Virus record (IMG/VR): IMGVR_UViG_3300005918_000040
Location: 1-43,084 of that record
Source: a virus
DNA length: 43,084 bases
Strand: one strand, 5' to 3'
This document shows, piece by piece, positions 23,047 through 30,790 of the stretch (position 1 is the first letter of the stretch; every line of letters begins with the position of its first letter). The position numbers and the translations under genes were made by a program. The notes under the pieces are model-generated. The model was not told where the DNA came from and did no database searches. It saw only the letters and a program-made list of their open reading frames with translations.

Positions 23047-23602
23047 GAAGGGATCAGCGATAAAGGTGCAGCCTATCACCCGTATGAAGGACATAGCGAC
23101 CCTTAAGCAGATATTAAGCCCAAGAGACCTATGCCTTTTTACTATTGGCATAAACACGGGCTTAAGGGCATCAGACCTTATCCGGATCAGATTAGATCAA
23201 GTTCAATATCTGGAGCCGATGGAAGAGCTTGAGCCAAAAGAGAAGAAAAATGCTAAATACAAACGAATCAATTTTAACAAAACGTGCGTTGAGGCTACGC
23301 AGGCATATCTCGCAACAAGAAAAGATGACTTCAAGTGGCTTTTCCCAAATCCGCAAGGAGAACATATCTCAGCGCCTTATGTAAACAGCCTGGTCAAAGG
23401 ATGGTGTAAAAGATTAAATTTAAAGGGCAATTACGGTAGCCATACGCTGAGGAAGACGTTTGGATACATGCAGAGAACAAAATACAATGCCAGTGTTGCG
23501 CTATTGGTTTTTATTTTTAATCACAGGTCCGAGAAACAAACCCTAGATTATTTATGCATCCAGCCAGAAGAGATCAAGGAAGTTTACAGCAACAACATAT
23601 AA
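23021..23602 (+). CDS. Compact tyrosine recombinase (integrase)
   Basis: 193 residues. Catalytic residues are visible: R49 in GLRASDL, a Lys near 81, H141 and R144 in GSHTLRKTFGY, H168 in FNHRSEK, and the nucleophile Y177 in TLDYLCI. The arm-binding N-terminal domain and most of the core-binding domain are missing, so it is close to a bare catalytic domain. It could integrate the phage or resolve multimers. A ribbon-helix-helix gene overlaps its start. No attachment site could be identified. Confidence 0.8.
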   Translation: MIKNQNHPKKGSAIKVQPITRMKDIATLKQILSPRDLCLFTIGINTGLRASDLIRIRLDQVQYLEPMEELEPKEKKNAKYKRINFNKTCVEATQAYLATRKDDFKWLFPNPQGEHISAPYVNSLVKGWCKRLNLKGNYGSHTLRKTFGYMQRTKYNASVALLVFIFNHRSEKQTLDYLCIQPEEIKEVYSNNI

Positions 23603-23639
23603 AAAAACCCCGGCCTGTGAGCATAACCACAGACCGGGG
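23601..23639 (-). terminator. Intrinsic terminator (minus strand)
   Basis: 12-bp stem with one C-A mismatch: CCCCGG-C-CTGTG / CACAG-A-CCGGGG, loop of 8 nt. On the minus strand it is followed by TTTTTTT, the standard form. On the plus strand no U-tract follows, though the hairpin may also slow transcription past the integrase gene. Confidence 0.8.
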
Positions 23640-23694
23640 GAAAATCGAAAAGGAGCCTTATCTACTTTGGACGATCCAAAGAGTATTGGGCCTT
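23601..23694 (-). ncRNA. Candidate small RNA B
   Basis: Promoter on the minus strand at 23727-23700 (TTGACA, 16-bp spacer, TAATAT). The transcript of about 93 nt has a perfect hairpin CTTTGGA-TCG-TCCAAAG (23665-23681) and a single-stranded linker with GGCTCCTTTTC. It ends with the strong T7 terminator at 23601-23639. No ribosome site with a usable ATG. The CUCCUUUU stretch could pair with Shine-Dalgarno regions. Confidence 0.6.
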
Positions 23695-23699
23695 TTTAT

Positions 23700-23727
23700 A
23701 TATTAAACAATTCTTCTTAATTGTCAA
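23700..23727 (-). promoter_or_regulatory. Promoter of small RNA B
   Basis: TTGACA at 23727-23722 (minus), TAATAT at 23705-23700, 16-bp spacing. It starts directly after the U-tract of small RNA A. It resembles the promoter at 23852-23824 in both boxes and spacer (TTAAGA..AATTG in both), so they look duplicated. Confidence 0.6.
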
Positions 23728-23728
23728 C

Positions 23729-23818
23729 TAAAAAATGCCCGATCGGACTTAGCAATCCTCCCTTAAAAAGATTCGTTGCTTAATCTCAAATCGGGCATTT
23801 AGCAAAGAAACGAAAACA
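23729..23818 (-). ncRNA. Candidate small RNA A
   Basis: Promoter at 23852-23824. The approximately 89-nt transcript is closed by a perfect 11-bp stem, AAATGCCCGAT (23800-23790) with ATCGGGCATTT (23743-23733), and ends in TTTTTT. Inside, TTA(A)GCAA pairs with TTGCTAA and exposes a loop with TTTTTAAGGGAGG. That loop copies the ribosome-binding leader of the early genes. No clear coding sequence. Confidence 0.6.
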
Positions 23819-23823
23819 CAAAT

Positions 23824-23852
23824 AATATAAATCAATTAATCTTAACTGTCAA
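23824..23852 (-). promoter_or_regulatory. Promoter of small RNA A
   Basis: TTGACA at 23852-23847 (minus), 17-bp spacer, TATATT at 23829-23824. It lies just downstream of the stop of the 62-residue gene (23860), so it reads away from any gene. Confidence 0.6.
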
Positions 23853-23859
23853 CAAAAAG

Positions 23860-24048
23860 TTAAGTCGCTATCACCATTTTTATCTCGCTGTCAGTAACTT
23901 CTCTGTAAGCAGTTTCAAACGTTTTCTTTGGACTCCAGGACACATATCCGTCCGGATACGTCACGCTATATCCAGGTTGGCCGAACTCGTTTTTACTGGG
24001 ATATGCGGTGATAACCTTTGCGCCGATATACAGTTTTTTCTCGCTCAT
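23860..24048 (-). CDS. Conserved phage protein with SVTYPDGYxSWSPKxxFExAYR motif
   Basis: 62 residues, ATG with AAAGGATAG. The sequence YIGAKVITAYPSKN...GYSVTYPDGYVSWSPKKTFE, then TAYREVT matches a small protein family seen often in phages of Gram-negative bacteria; no function is established. It is the last gene of the minus-strand operon before the small-RNA locus. Confidence 0.7.
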   Translation of the reverse strand: MSEKKLYIGAKVITAYPSKNEFGQPGYSVTYPDGYVSWSPKKTFETAYREVTDSEIKMVIAT

Positions 24049-24071
24049 AACTCTATCCTTTCTTTTTAAGG

Positions 24072-26732
24072 TTAAACAGCCGAAGACGGTCCGCCGGCCA
24101 GGTTATCATCGATCTCGTCAGTAAGATCAATACCCGTAAACGCCCAGTATCGATTAGGACCTATCTTTCTTCTGGATTTATCCACGCCGTTAATCATTAC
24201 AACTTGCTCGTAAAATCGATGCTTACCCCATGGTTTATATTGAGCTGCTTTACACCAATTAGTGAATTCCATATGAAACTTCGCGCACGACACATTACAC
24301 TCTTCGTTGTCAGGCTCAACCACGCAGCGCTCTTCAACAAACTGAAGCACGTTATTAATATTCTTCATAAATCTTGCGTGATCTTTTTTAGCCTGATCAG
24401 ACATAACAAACCCTTTGTTTAATATCAGACGATTTACAGAATGAAGCATCCACATAAAAATACCGTCCAGTTCTTTTTCTCTAAGATAATCCCTTAAATC
24501 AACGTCTTTGCTCGGTGATTTTTCAAAATCCTGGTTAAACTCCAACACCAGCACACGGCGCTCAAAACCGGGAGTTCTGTCTGTAATACCGGGGGGCTCG
24601 TTCATACCGAATATAAACTTAGCTGTGTTATTAAACTCCACTCGAGAAGAATGTTTATGCTCACCAGCGATAATCTCGCCGGATATAGCAGCTTTTAAAA
24701 CGTCAGTAGCAACCTGCTTTTTAGAAGATTCTGTGCATAAATTAACGAGTTTGTGCTGCAACGCCGGGATAGAAAAACGCTCTGACAGCTGATCCAGGTT
24801 AACGCGGCATGTATTATGGATCCCAACGACCTGAGATAATGTATCTATCACAGTGGATTTACCGTTACCGCCAATACCGTAGCAAAACAGACATTTTTCG
24901 AACTTACACGTTGTCATAATACAATACGCCATAAAATCCTGTACTAACTGGCGCTTGCTTTCTCCAACACCGTCTGGTTCCGGGAAGATCTCTTGTAAAA
25001 AACGCTCCCACCGATTGCATTCTGCGTCCATATCGTAACTGACGTTTAGCTGTATCCTGGAGCCGTACTTATGATCGTGATCGATCAGTTCAAGTTTATC
25101 AGTGGTCATATCCACCATACCGTTTTTTACGTTTATAAGATCAGGCATGGCAGGCCAGTCTTTTTCTGATCTTCGGACTTTACCCTTAAATATCTTCTTA
25201 ACAGAATCAATATAATTACCTTTTATTAATTCTCCCATGGCGGTGATAAGCACTGACTCTACTTTTTCTTCTTCGAATCGATCCCAAATACCGTTCTCGT
25301 ATTTATAATACATGCCGTCAGTCCAGGCGATCGGATGCAAATATGCTGCTAAATAACTCGCAGCCCAGTCCTGGATCATCTCTTTTCTGCCGGACGCTGC
25401 ATTTACTTTAAAAAACGAATCAGGATCGATGACGTGAGGAGGCTTAACCAATGCAGAATCGTACACTTCCATCTGGTTTATAAAGCTTAACTGAGATAAA
25501 TCATCAGCGTATTCGCTTAATACAACCGCTGGCTTTGTCTTTTTCTTGGTTTTAGTGTCGGGCTTCCAGTTAGGATCGTAACCGGTCATAAACTCTGTGA
25601 GTTTTTCTGATCCGGATAGGAGTTGCTTTACGTCCTGCCATTTATATCCCTTACAAGAATCGTGAAAGCAGTTAAACGTGATTTTACCATCGTTATAAAC
25701 AAAAATCTCTGCATCTCTTTTATGGTTCTCGCCAAACGGGCACTTCTCAAGGCCGTAGCTCATGCCATGGCCTTTGTTTTCTTCTTTATATAAATCCCAT
25801 CCGTGATATTCTAAGTATTTTTTAACATCAAGTGATCCTAGAGAGTCTGACGGCATGCGAGTGGTTTTACCGACAGCAGGAACGTTACTTGCCGGTGCCG
25901 CGGGTCCGGCTTCAGCGGCCTTAGCGTCATCGTAGAATTTTACAAGGCTTTTGAGCTTTCTAAGATCCAATACCGGTACTTCATCTAACGATTTAACGGT
26001 GTTACTAAATAAATGAGACTGTCGGTGAGGACGATCTTCAGTGTGCTTGCCTTTTCTGGACATAGTGCCGTATAATTTACCGAGCTGCGCGATCTTTACA
26101 ACACTTGTGTCGATCTCTACATTAAATTTTTCAGCCGGAAACTTCATATTAATCGCGCAAAGAGCTTTGTGCAGTAATCCGTCTTTTTTGCCTATATCGT
26201 CTGACACATCAAGATCGTTCAACCGGAACCAGATATGATACCCGTTACCGCTCATACCGCCTATATGCCCTTCGAACTTAAACTCGTCTCTTAGCCAAGA
26301 CACAACCGCTTGCCCGGCCTTATGGCCATAATCAAGCTCTTTCTGGGTGGATGCTACACCAGAAACGTGCTCATCACCCTTAGGATCTATATCGATCATC
26401 AGCCAGCGAATACAACGAATATCGTTAGCGCTCGTTTGCTTAGATCGGTTGTGATCATAGATTTCTAATTCGTTTGGAGATCGTGACAGGCACGCTTTTT
26501 TGGGGGGATTTGCTGTAAACCAGATTGCTTCAGCTTCAAAACTATCAAGACTTTCAACAGCTTTAGCAAAATTTTGCTCGTTATCAAAATACCCGTATAT
26601 TATAGAATTTTTACGAGCGTATTCGTTTTTCCAGGCGGGATCTTTACCGACAATCCCTTTCGCTCTTACCTCTACAACTTCGCCTTCTTTAAAAAACAGC
26701 CGATAAACCCATCCGTAGTCTATTTCTCCCAT
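24072..26732 (-). CDS. Primase-helicase (PrimPol-like domain plus SF3 helicase)
   Basis: 886 residues. The N-terminal region has motifs of archaeo-eukaryotic-type primase-polymerases: MIDIDPKGD (about 112-120, metal-binding acids), SGNGYHIWF (about 161-169) and KIAQLGKLYGTMSRKG (about 214-229). A zinc cluster CPFGENH...CFHDSC (about 330-360) follows. The C-terminal half is a P4/D5-type superfamily 3 helicase: Walker A GIGGNGKST (about 617-625), then IFGMNEPPGITDRTPGFERR as motif C and arginine finger. This single protein could unwind and prime at the origin, probably the iterons at 12.5 kb. No separate DNA polymerase is seen, so host polymerase is probably used. Confidence 0.85.
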   Translation of the reverse strand: MGEIDYGWVYRLFFKEGEVVEVRAKGIVGKDPAWKNEYARKNSIIYGYFDNEQNFAKAVESLDSFEAEAIWFTANPPKKACLSRSPNELEIYDHNRSKQTSANDIRCIRWLMIDIDPKGDEHVSGVASTQKELDYGHKAGQAVVSWLRDEFKFEGHIGGMSGNGYHIWFRLNDLDVSDDIGKKDGLLHKALCAINMKFPAEKFNVEIDTSVVKIAQLGKLYGTMSRKGKHTEDRPHRQSHLFSNTVKSLDEVPVLDLRKLKSLVKFYDDAKAAEAGPAAPASNVPAVGKTTRMPSDSLGSLDVKKYLEYHGWDLYKEENKGHGMSYGLEKCPFGENHKRDAEIFVYNDGKITFNCFHDSCKGYKWQDVKQLLSGSEKLTEFMTGYDPNWKPDTKTKKKTKPAVVLSEYADDLSQLSFINQMEVYDSALVKPPHVIDPDSFFKVNAASGRKEMIQDWAASYLAAYLHPIAWTDGMYYKYENGIWDRFEEEKVESVLITAMGELIKGNYIDSVKKIFKGKVRRSEKDWPAMPDLINVKNGMVDMTTDKLELIDHDHKYGSRIQLNVSYDMDAECNRWERFLQEIFPEPDGVGESKRQLVQDFMAYCIMTTCKFEKCLFCYGIGGNGKSTVIDTLSQVVGIHNTCRVNLDQLSERFSIPALQHKLVNLCTESSKKQVATDVLKAAISGEIIAGEHKHSSRVEFNNTAKFIFGMNEPPGITDRTPGFERRVLVLEFNQDFEKSPSKDVDLRDYLREKELDGIFMWMLHSVNRLILNKGFVMSDQAKKDHARFMKNINNVLQFVEERCVVEPDNEECNVSCAKFHMEFTNWCKAAQYKPWGKHRFYEQVVMINGVDKSRRKIGPNRYWAFTGIDLTDEIDDNLAGGPSSAV

Positions 26733-26787
26733 ATTAAAAACACCTCCGCAGTATCACCTTGTTCTTATTTTCGATTTTTATCGGGTG

Positions 26788-27015
26788 TTAGCCTTCTGGC
26801 ACGCCGGTTAGGCTGGCAACGTTATAGCTCGTTTTCATCCATTCATCTAAAACGTCTATATGATATTTTGGTTTGCCAACGCCGCCGGCTCTAGGAACGC
26901 CTTTTGTCTGCGTTAAAAAATACCCGCGAGACATATTACAGTACACAGCAGCCTCATCAGTGCTCAGCCACGGGGTACTGATTTCTTCACCCTTTTTTGT
27001 TGGTATTTTTTTCAT
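26788..27015 (-). CDS. Excisionase-like helix-turn-helix protein
   Basis: 75 residues from ATG 27015; a longer frame begins at a GTG (27060) inside the upstream gene. PWLSTDEAAVYCNMSRGYFL, then GVPRAGGVGKPKYHIDVLDE matches the MerR/AlpA-type winged HTH of excisionases and phage regulators (LSTxEAAxYLxxSxxTLxxxxxxG...YRxxDLDxW). It might direct the recombinase at 23021 or control the replication gene it precedes. Confidence 0.65.
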   Translation of the reverse strand: MKKIPTKKGEEISTPWLSTDEAAVYCNMSRGYFLTQTKGVPRAGGVGKPKYHIDVLDEWMKTSYNVASLTGVPEG

Positions 27016-27292
27016 CTTTTTTAGGACCGTCAACAGATTCGTTATATTGTATTCCTCCACACAAATCGCACTTAATCACATCAACCTGAACCAGCTGTTC
27101 CTTGCCTATCGGGCTTTGAATCGCTGATACGATCTTATACCGGGTAAGATGTACGAAAAACACCCCACCGCATTCAGTGCATTTTAAATCATTGCAATGC
27201 GGCAGATCGACTGTCAGTTTTACCTGCTGTGGAGCCCCAGGCGGCACAGGACCGCCTTTACTTCCGCTACCCATTGGTACTGGTTTCTTCAT
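26987..27292 (-). CDS. Zinc-ribbon protein
   Basis: 101 residues. The N-terminus is Gly/Pro rich (GSGSKGGPVPPGAPQQ). CTEC (about 37-40) and CDLCGGI (about 74-80) form a zinc ribbon enclosing beta-strands (GVFFVHLTRYKIVSAIQS). It overlaps the start of the excisionase-like gene, implying coupling. Possibly a nucleic-acid-binding helper for replication; unproven. Confidence 0.6.
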   Translation of the reverse strand: MKKPVPMGSGSKGGPVPPGAPQQVKLTVDLPHCNDLKCTECGGVFFVHLTRYKIVSAIQSPIGKEQLVQVDVIKCDLCGGIQYNESVDGPKKDEKNTNKKG

Positions 27293-28512
27293 TTTTTCTC
27301 TCCTTTTTTACGATCGCGTTTTAAGCGTTTAAAGTGAAATTTTAAGAATTCAGGTGTATCGCCCGCTTTCTTATCGTGGGCTTTATATATACGTCTTGGC
27401 ATATTAAGGTCATGGAACAAAAAACGCAAGGCATTATCTCTCATAATGTCAGACCAAAAGCCGGCCGGACATTTATAAATAAACGGCTTTACCCACTGTT
27501 CGAGTTTCCATGTGTGCCTCATCATAGGCCAATCGGATCCGTACATGATTTTTTTTAAGGCTTTTTCGCCAGAAGCCCATATATTTTTAAAATACGTGTC
27601 TACCAGTTTTTTATCATGCGCCTGATCGTTATACGCAAGATCCGTGTAAACGTTATCGAATTTTCTGCATAAATACAGTATTTTTTCTGCCCAAATGTTT
27701 TTAGAATACATTATCAAGCCAGGCTCTACATCCTGCAGATCCTGACCGAGATGCGCGAGATTTAAGCGAAGAGTTGGGTACAGATTTAATACATGCTCCC
27801 AGTTTACCGGGTCCGTATATCCGAGCCGGGCTTCTTCATCGCCCATGGTTTTATCAGAATACGCACCGCCCCTGGAGCAATGGATTGTAATAGGGATATT
27901 CTTAGAATCAGCGTATTCGTAAAACGTCCATAAATCATCGATCTGTTTTAAGGTGAGCTCCTTACCGGCATTACTGGAAGGCAAGGGGTTCCAGCCAAGC
28001 GCGGGATACATTTTAACGCCTAAAAACCCTTTATTTTCTAAGGCGTCTTTTACGATTTCAAGCGCATCGTCTCTTCTAGGATCGTAATGAACAAACGGCA
28101 TTAAAACCCCGTAATGACGATTAGCTACGTCAGACATGGACGAGATCTGTGTTTTCCATGGTATCTCAGGCTTGTCTCCAAATGACGACTGCTCCAGATC
28201 CATCATATTTAAAATCATTAGCTGAGTGTTAGCCAGCTTCATTTCTTTACGAAGATCAACAGCCTGGCAATAAACCGGTTTTTCAATAAGGTTAAACAGA
28301 TCTACAATATATCTGTATTTCTTACCGGGCCAGAGCCATGATATAATGCCAGCAGCCCATCTTGTGCGTTTATTTCTTAAAAACAACTCCCGGACAGGGG
28401 CCCTGGTCTTGATGTACTCGTCAGGGATATCACCCCAGCAAAACTCATGCCCGTGAACATCCACAAAACCCAGTTTTTCATTGTCCATAATGCTTTTTAT
28501 TAAATCACTCAT
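27289..28512 (-). CDS. Amidohydrolase-superfamily metal-dependent hydrolase
   Basis: 407 residues. The signature of the amidohydrolase-2 (TIM barrel) family is complete: HxH in VDVHGHEF (H20, H22), a central GVKMYPALGWNP, the His of TIHCSRGG (about 209), the His of LNLAHLGQ (about 253) and the Asp of MYGSDWPM (about 325). These metal ligands imply an active hydrolase or decarboxylase; the substrate is unknown. The gene ends with a Lys/Arg-rich tail. It sits in a tight cluster with two SAM methyltransferases (start at 28512 overlaps the upstream stop). Such an enzyme is rare in phages; it may be host-derived. Confidence 0.8.
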   Translation of the reverse strand: MSDLIKSIMDNEKLGFVDVHGHEFCWGDIPDEYIKTRAPVRELFLRNKRTRWAAGIISWLWPGKKYRYIVDLFNLIEKPVYCQAVDLRKEMKLANTQLMILNMMDLEQSSFGDKPEIPWKTQISSMSDVANRHYGVLMPFVHYDPRRDDALEIVKDALENKGFLGVKMYPALGWNPLPSSNAGKELTLKQIDDLWTFYEYADSKNIPITIHCSRGGAYSDKTMGDEEARLGYTDPVNWEHVLNLYPTLRLNLAHLGQDLQDVEPGLIMYSKNIWAEKILYLCRKFDNVYTDLAYNDQAHDKKLVDTYFKNIWASGEKALKKIMYGSDWPMMRHTWKLEQWVKPFIYKCPAGFWSDIMRDNALRFLFHDLNMPRRIYKAHDKKAGDTPEFLKFHFKRLKRDRKKGEKK

Positions 28513-29345
28513 ATCAATCCTCCCTCATATTTAAAAATCATCATATTCTCATATGGATAGATGTTTTGGAGCTTTTCTAAAGGTATTTGTTTTTCAATAT
28601 CTTTTTTAATCTTACCAACTGTTTTTTCATCATAGACATATCCTAAATCCTCAAATTCATCTATCCAGTATTGTTTTGGCTGCTCGTTAACATGACCGTC
28701 TCCGCGCTGGCCTTTTCTAGCAGCAGAAAACAAAACCGTGCTGCTTAACGATATTATGTTTTGCAAGAAAACGTCGGTTCTATCCTCTGGTATATGCTCC
28801 GCAACTTCAAAGCTAATAGCGAGATCAAAAATGTCGTGGGCATGCAAAAAAGGCATGGACACGTCAGTCAAAACGATATTGTCTTTTACGTTCGACCGAT
28901 CAATAGCCACCATGCTGCCTTCAAACCCCTGTACATCCACACCAATATTCTTAAATATTGATAGATACAGCCCCAGGCCGCAGCCTATATCAACTACCGA
29001 TGCTGGCTGGATATGATGCATAACAGCAGCGGTTAGCGCAGGCACAAAATCATCATATTTCTTAATAATACGATCATAAAAATCCTCATCATACAGGTCT
29101 AACTCGACCTCACCTTTTTCAGCGGTGATTTCTTTATATAAAGTCTGAGCCTTGTCAGTTGCATCGGATATCAGCTTACTGATAATGTTAAAATCATCTT
29201 TTTCAAGAGACGCTTTAATCATCTTCCAGTACCTTAGCTGCAAAGGAATGGTAAGATTGCATACGATATCGTCTGCCGATAATATGTTTTTTTTTACGGT
29301 TTGATCGTTTCTTCTTAATGTTTTATTCATAGCCTCACTATCCAC
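28509..29345 (-). CDS. SAM-dependent methyltransferase
   Basis: 278 residues. Motif I VVDIGCGLGLYL (about 117-128), a GFEGS acidic-loop equivalent and the ISFEVAEHIPED motif (about 180-190) define a class I small-molecule or glycan methyltransferase fold. The N-terminal 80 residues are an extra helical domain. The catalytic partner motif of DNA methyltransferases is absent, so it probably acts on a small molecule, lipid or sugar. It overlaps the neighbouring genes on both sides (operon). Confidence 0.8.
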   Translation of the reverse strand: MDSEAMNKTLRRNDQTVKKNILSADDIVCNLTIPLQLRYWKMIKASLEKDDFNIISKLISDATDKAQTLYKEITAEKGEVELDLYDEDFYDRIIKKYDDFVPALTAAVMHHIQPASVVDIGCGLGLYLSIFKNIGVDVQGFEGSMVAIDRSNVKDNIVLTDVSMPFLHAHDIFDLAISFEVAEHIPEDRTDVFLQNIISLSSTVLFSAARKGQRGDGHVNEQPKQYWIDEFEDLGYVYDEKTVGKIKKDIEKQIPLEKLQNIYPYENMMIFKYEGGLI

Positions 29346-29869
29346 GAAGAACCAAAGGTTGCAAAGTCCGTATACATCTCTAATACGGCTTTTTTAACTG
29401 ACGGGAACTCTATATCATGACCTGATATATATCCGCCGGATCTGGCCTTGACACTCCATGCGAGGATATCTGCTAAAACGTCCTCGTATTTATGAGACGC
29501 ATCGATATAAACCATATCAAGAGTGTAATTTTCAATATTTTCACAGGCCTCCAAGCTAGGAATACATACCTGCTCAACCTTCTCATTATCAATAAACCTA
29601 AAAAAGAAGATAGCCCTGGCCGTATCCAGCCTGTCCTGATCATTAGAATTAACATCAGCATCATCATATCCTGCTAAATAAGGATCAACAGACAAAACGT
29701 TATCAAAGTAATTAGCAAATGTTTTTGTAGAAAACCCGACTAATGAGCCTACCTCCACCATAGAGTTAAACCGGGTCATAACCATATTTTCACACATGGT
29801 TTTCAGTTCATGCCTCTTACAATGAAACGTGTGATCATTAATGGTTATAGTGTTTGCATAATTCTTCAA
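29327..29869 (-). CDS. SAM-dependent methyltransferase (Methyltransf_24-like)
   Basis: 180 residues. VEVGSLVGFSTKTF (about 38-51) is the SAM-binding loop; LDMVYIDASHKYEDVLADI (about 117-135) and SGGYISGHD are typical of the Methyltransf_24 type, which often methylate sugars or peptide side chains. It is the first gene of the three-gene cluster with the second methyltransferase and the amidohydrolase. Its leader reads CCTTAACTTTTAGGGAG. Confidence 0.75.
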   Translation of the reverse strand: MKNYANTITINDHTFHCKRHELKTMCENMVMTRFNSMVEVGSLVGFSTKTFANYFDNVLSVDPYLAGYDDADVNSNDQDRLDTARAIFFFRFIDNEKVEQVCIPSLEACENIENYTLDMVYIDASHKYEDVLADILAWSVKARSGGYISGHDIEFPSVKKAVLEMYTDFATFGSSWIVRL

Positions 29870-29900
29870 TATTAATTACTCCCTAAAAGTTAAGGTTCTA

Positions 29901-30239
29901 TTATAAATACATAAACTCTATCCTGTTAACAATGGAGCCTGGCCTGCACTTATTATGTTTACAAAACATATCGATAAAATCAGCCACAGTCATACTGGGG
30001 AACCCTTCCAATTTAAGCTCGTTCGAATCGATCGCTTTAAGCCAATCAGTGCGGACCGACACAACTCCTATCTGGCAAATCTTCTTAACCTTTTCACCCT
30101 TCTTCAGGCCTTGGCATTTTTCGCAAGCATTTAGGATGTCGCCTGGCTTTAAAAACCACCATCCTATGCGGCGTGTGACAGTTTTGGTTTTATTTTTAAT
30201 TTGCTCAGTAGTGAGCATAAAACTCATATTTCTAGCCAT
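29901..30239 (-). CDS. ASCH-domain-like phage protein
   Basis: 112 residues. The pattern MSFMLTTEQIKNKTKTVTRR, then GWWFLKPGDIL, CQIGVVSVRTDWLKAI and GFPSMTVADFIDMFCKHNKC fits a common phage protein with an ASCH-like fold thought to bind RNA or act as a small regulator. No function proved. It lies alone upstream of the methyltransferase cluster. Confidence 0.75.
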   Translation of the reverse strand: MARNMSFMLTTEQIKNKTKTVTRRIGWWFLKPGDILNACEKCQGLKKGEKVKKICQIGVVSVRTDWLKAIDSNELKLEGFPSMTVADFIDMFCKHNKCRPGSIVNRIEFMYL

Positions 30240-30270
30240 TAGTTATTCCCTATTAGTTAGTTGTTTTGTT

Positions 30271-30420
30271 TTATCTTGTAGCGATTATCGTTAATACAAC
30301 ACCTCCAGTCCATCCCAATAAATAAAAAGCCACAGGAACCTTTAATCCCAAACAGGCCTCTAAATAATATCCGACAGCCCCAAACAAAACACAACACAGT
30401 ACTGATAAAAACACTCTCAT
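30271..30420 (-). CDS. Small membrane protein
   Basis: 49 residues, missed by length filters. ATG at 30420 preceded by AACTTATAGGAAG. Two hydrophobic segments: VFLSVLCCVLFGAVGYYLEA and LLGWTGGVVLTIIAT. A two-helix membrane hairpin; function unknown. Confidence 0.55.
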   Translation of the reverse strand: MRVFLSVLCCVLFGAVGYYLEACLGLKVPVAFYLLGWTGGVVLTIIATR

Positions 30421-30436
30421 AACATCTTCCTATAAG

Positions 30437-30604
30437 TTAGGATCGGGAATGCCTATGGTGCATCCGACTGTAACCCCTATGAACGGTACTTTCTTCATTC
30501 TTAACCCTAGAAACGATGTTTTGCAAAATCTCGTTTATCGATTTAGAAGCAGGTTCAGAAGCGGCATTACCGTCAACTGATTTTTTTTTATCTTCATCCA
30601 TCAT
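30437..30604 (-). CDS. Small acidic/basic polar protein
   Basis: 55 residues from ATG 30604 (AACTTATAGGAGGAAA); the second ATG directly after could also start. A helix (SINEILQNIVSRVKNEES) is flanked by polar tails, ending with a basic His/Arg tail. Function unknown. Its leader is immediately 3' of the structured RNA at 30623-30780. Confidence 0.5.
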   Translation of the reverse strand: MMDEDKKKSVDGNAASEPASKSINEILQNIVSRVKNEESTVHRGYSRMHHRHSRS

Positions 30605-30622
30605 TTTCCTCCTATAAGTTGG

Positions 30623-30780
30623 GGTGGGAGACAGGGTTTGATACCTGCATTTGTTGGTTTGCGTAGCCTCTGCCCTACGCTCGTACCCGCATGGTAGCGA
30701 TAAGCCCCAACAACCTCATGAATTCGCCATGCGATCCTTTTCAGCCAGACATAAGGCGTCTATCTTCCGCCACTCCCACC
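30623..30780 (-). ncRNA. Structured RNA with tRNA-Leu-like ends
   Basis: Minus-strand 158 nt. 5' GGTGGGAG pairs with 3' CTCCCACC (8 bp). The 5' side continues TGGCGGAAGATAGACGCC, very like a tRNA-Leu D-arm (GGC/GCC stem). The 3' side has GCAGG-TATCAAAC-CCTGT, like a T-arm with one inserted base. Instead of an anticodon arm there are about 90 nt with TTGTTGG/CCAACAA and GCGTAG-GGCAGAGG-CTACGC hairpins. It has no open frame with a ribosome site. It could be a degenerate tRNA, a tRNA-like RNA, or a leader element of the next gene. Confidence 0.5.
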
Positions 30781-30790
30781 GTTAAGCTAT

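Noticed and set aside
23608-23639. Terminator for the plus-strand early operon after the integrase
   Set aside because: The hairpin is followed by GAAAATCG on that strand; the U-tract exists only for minus-strand transcripts.
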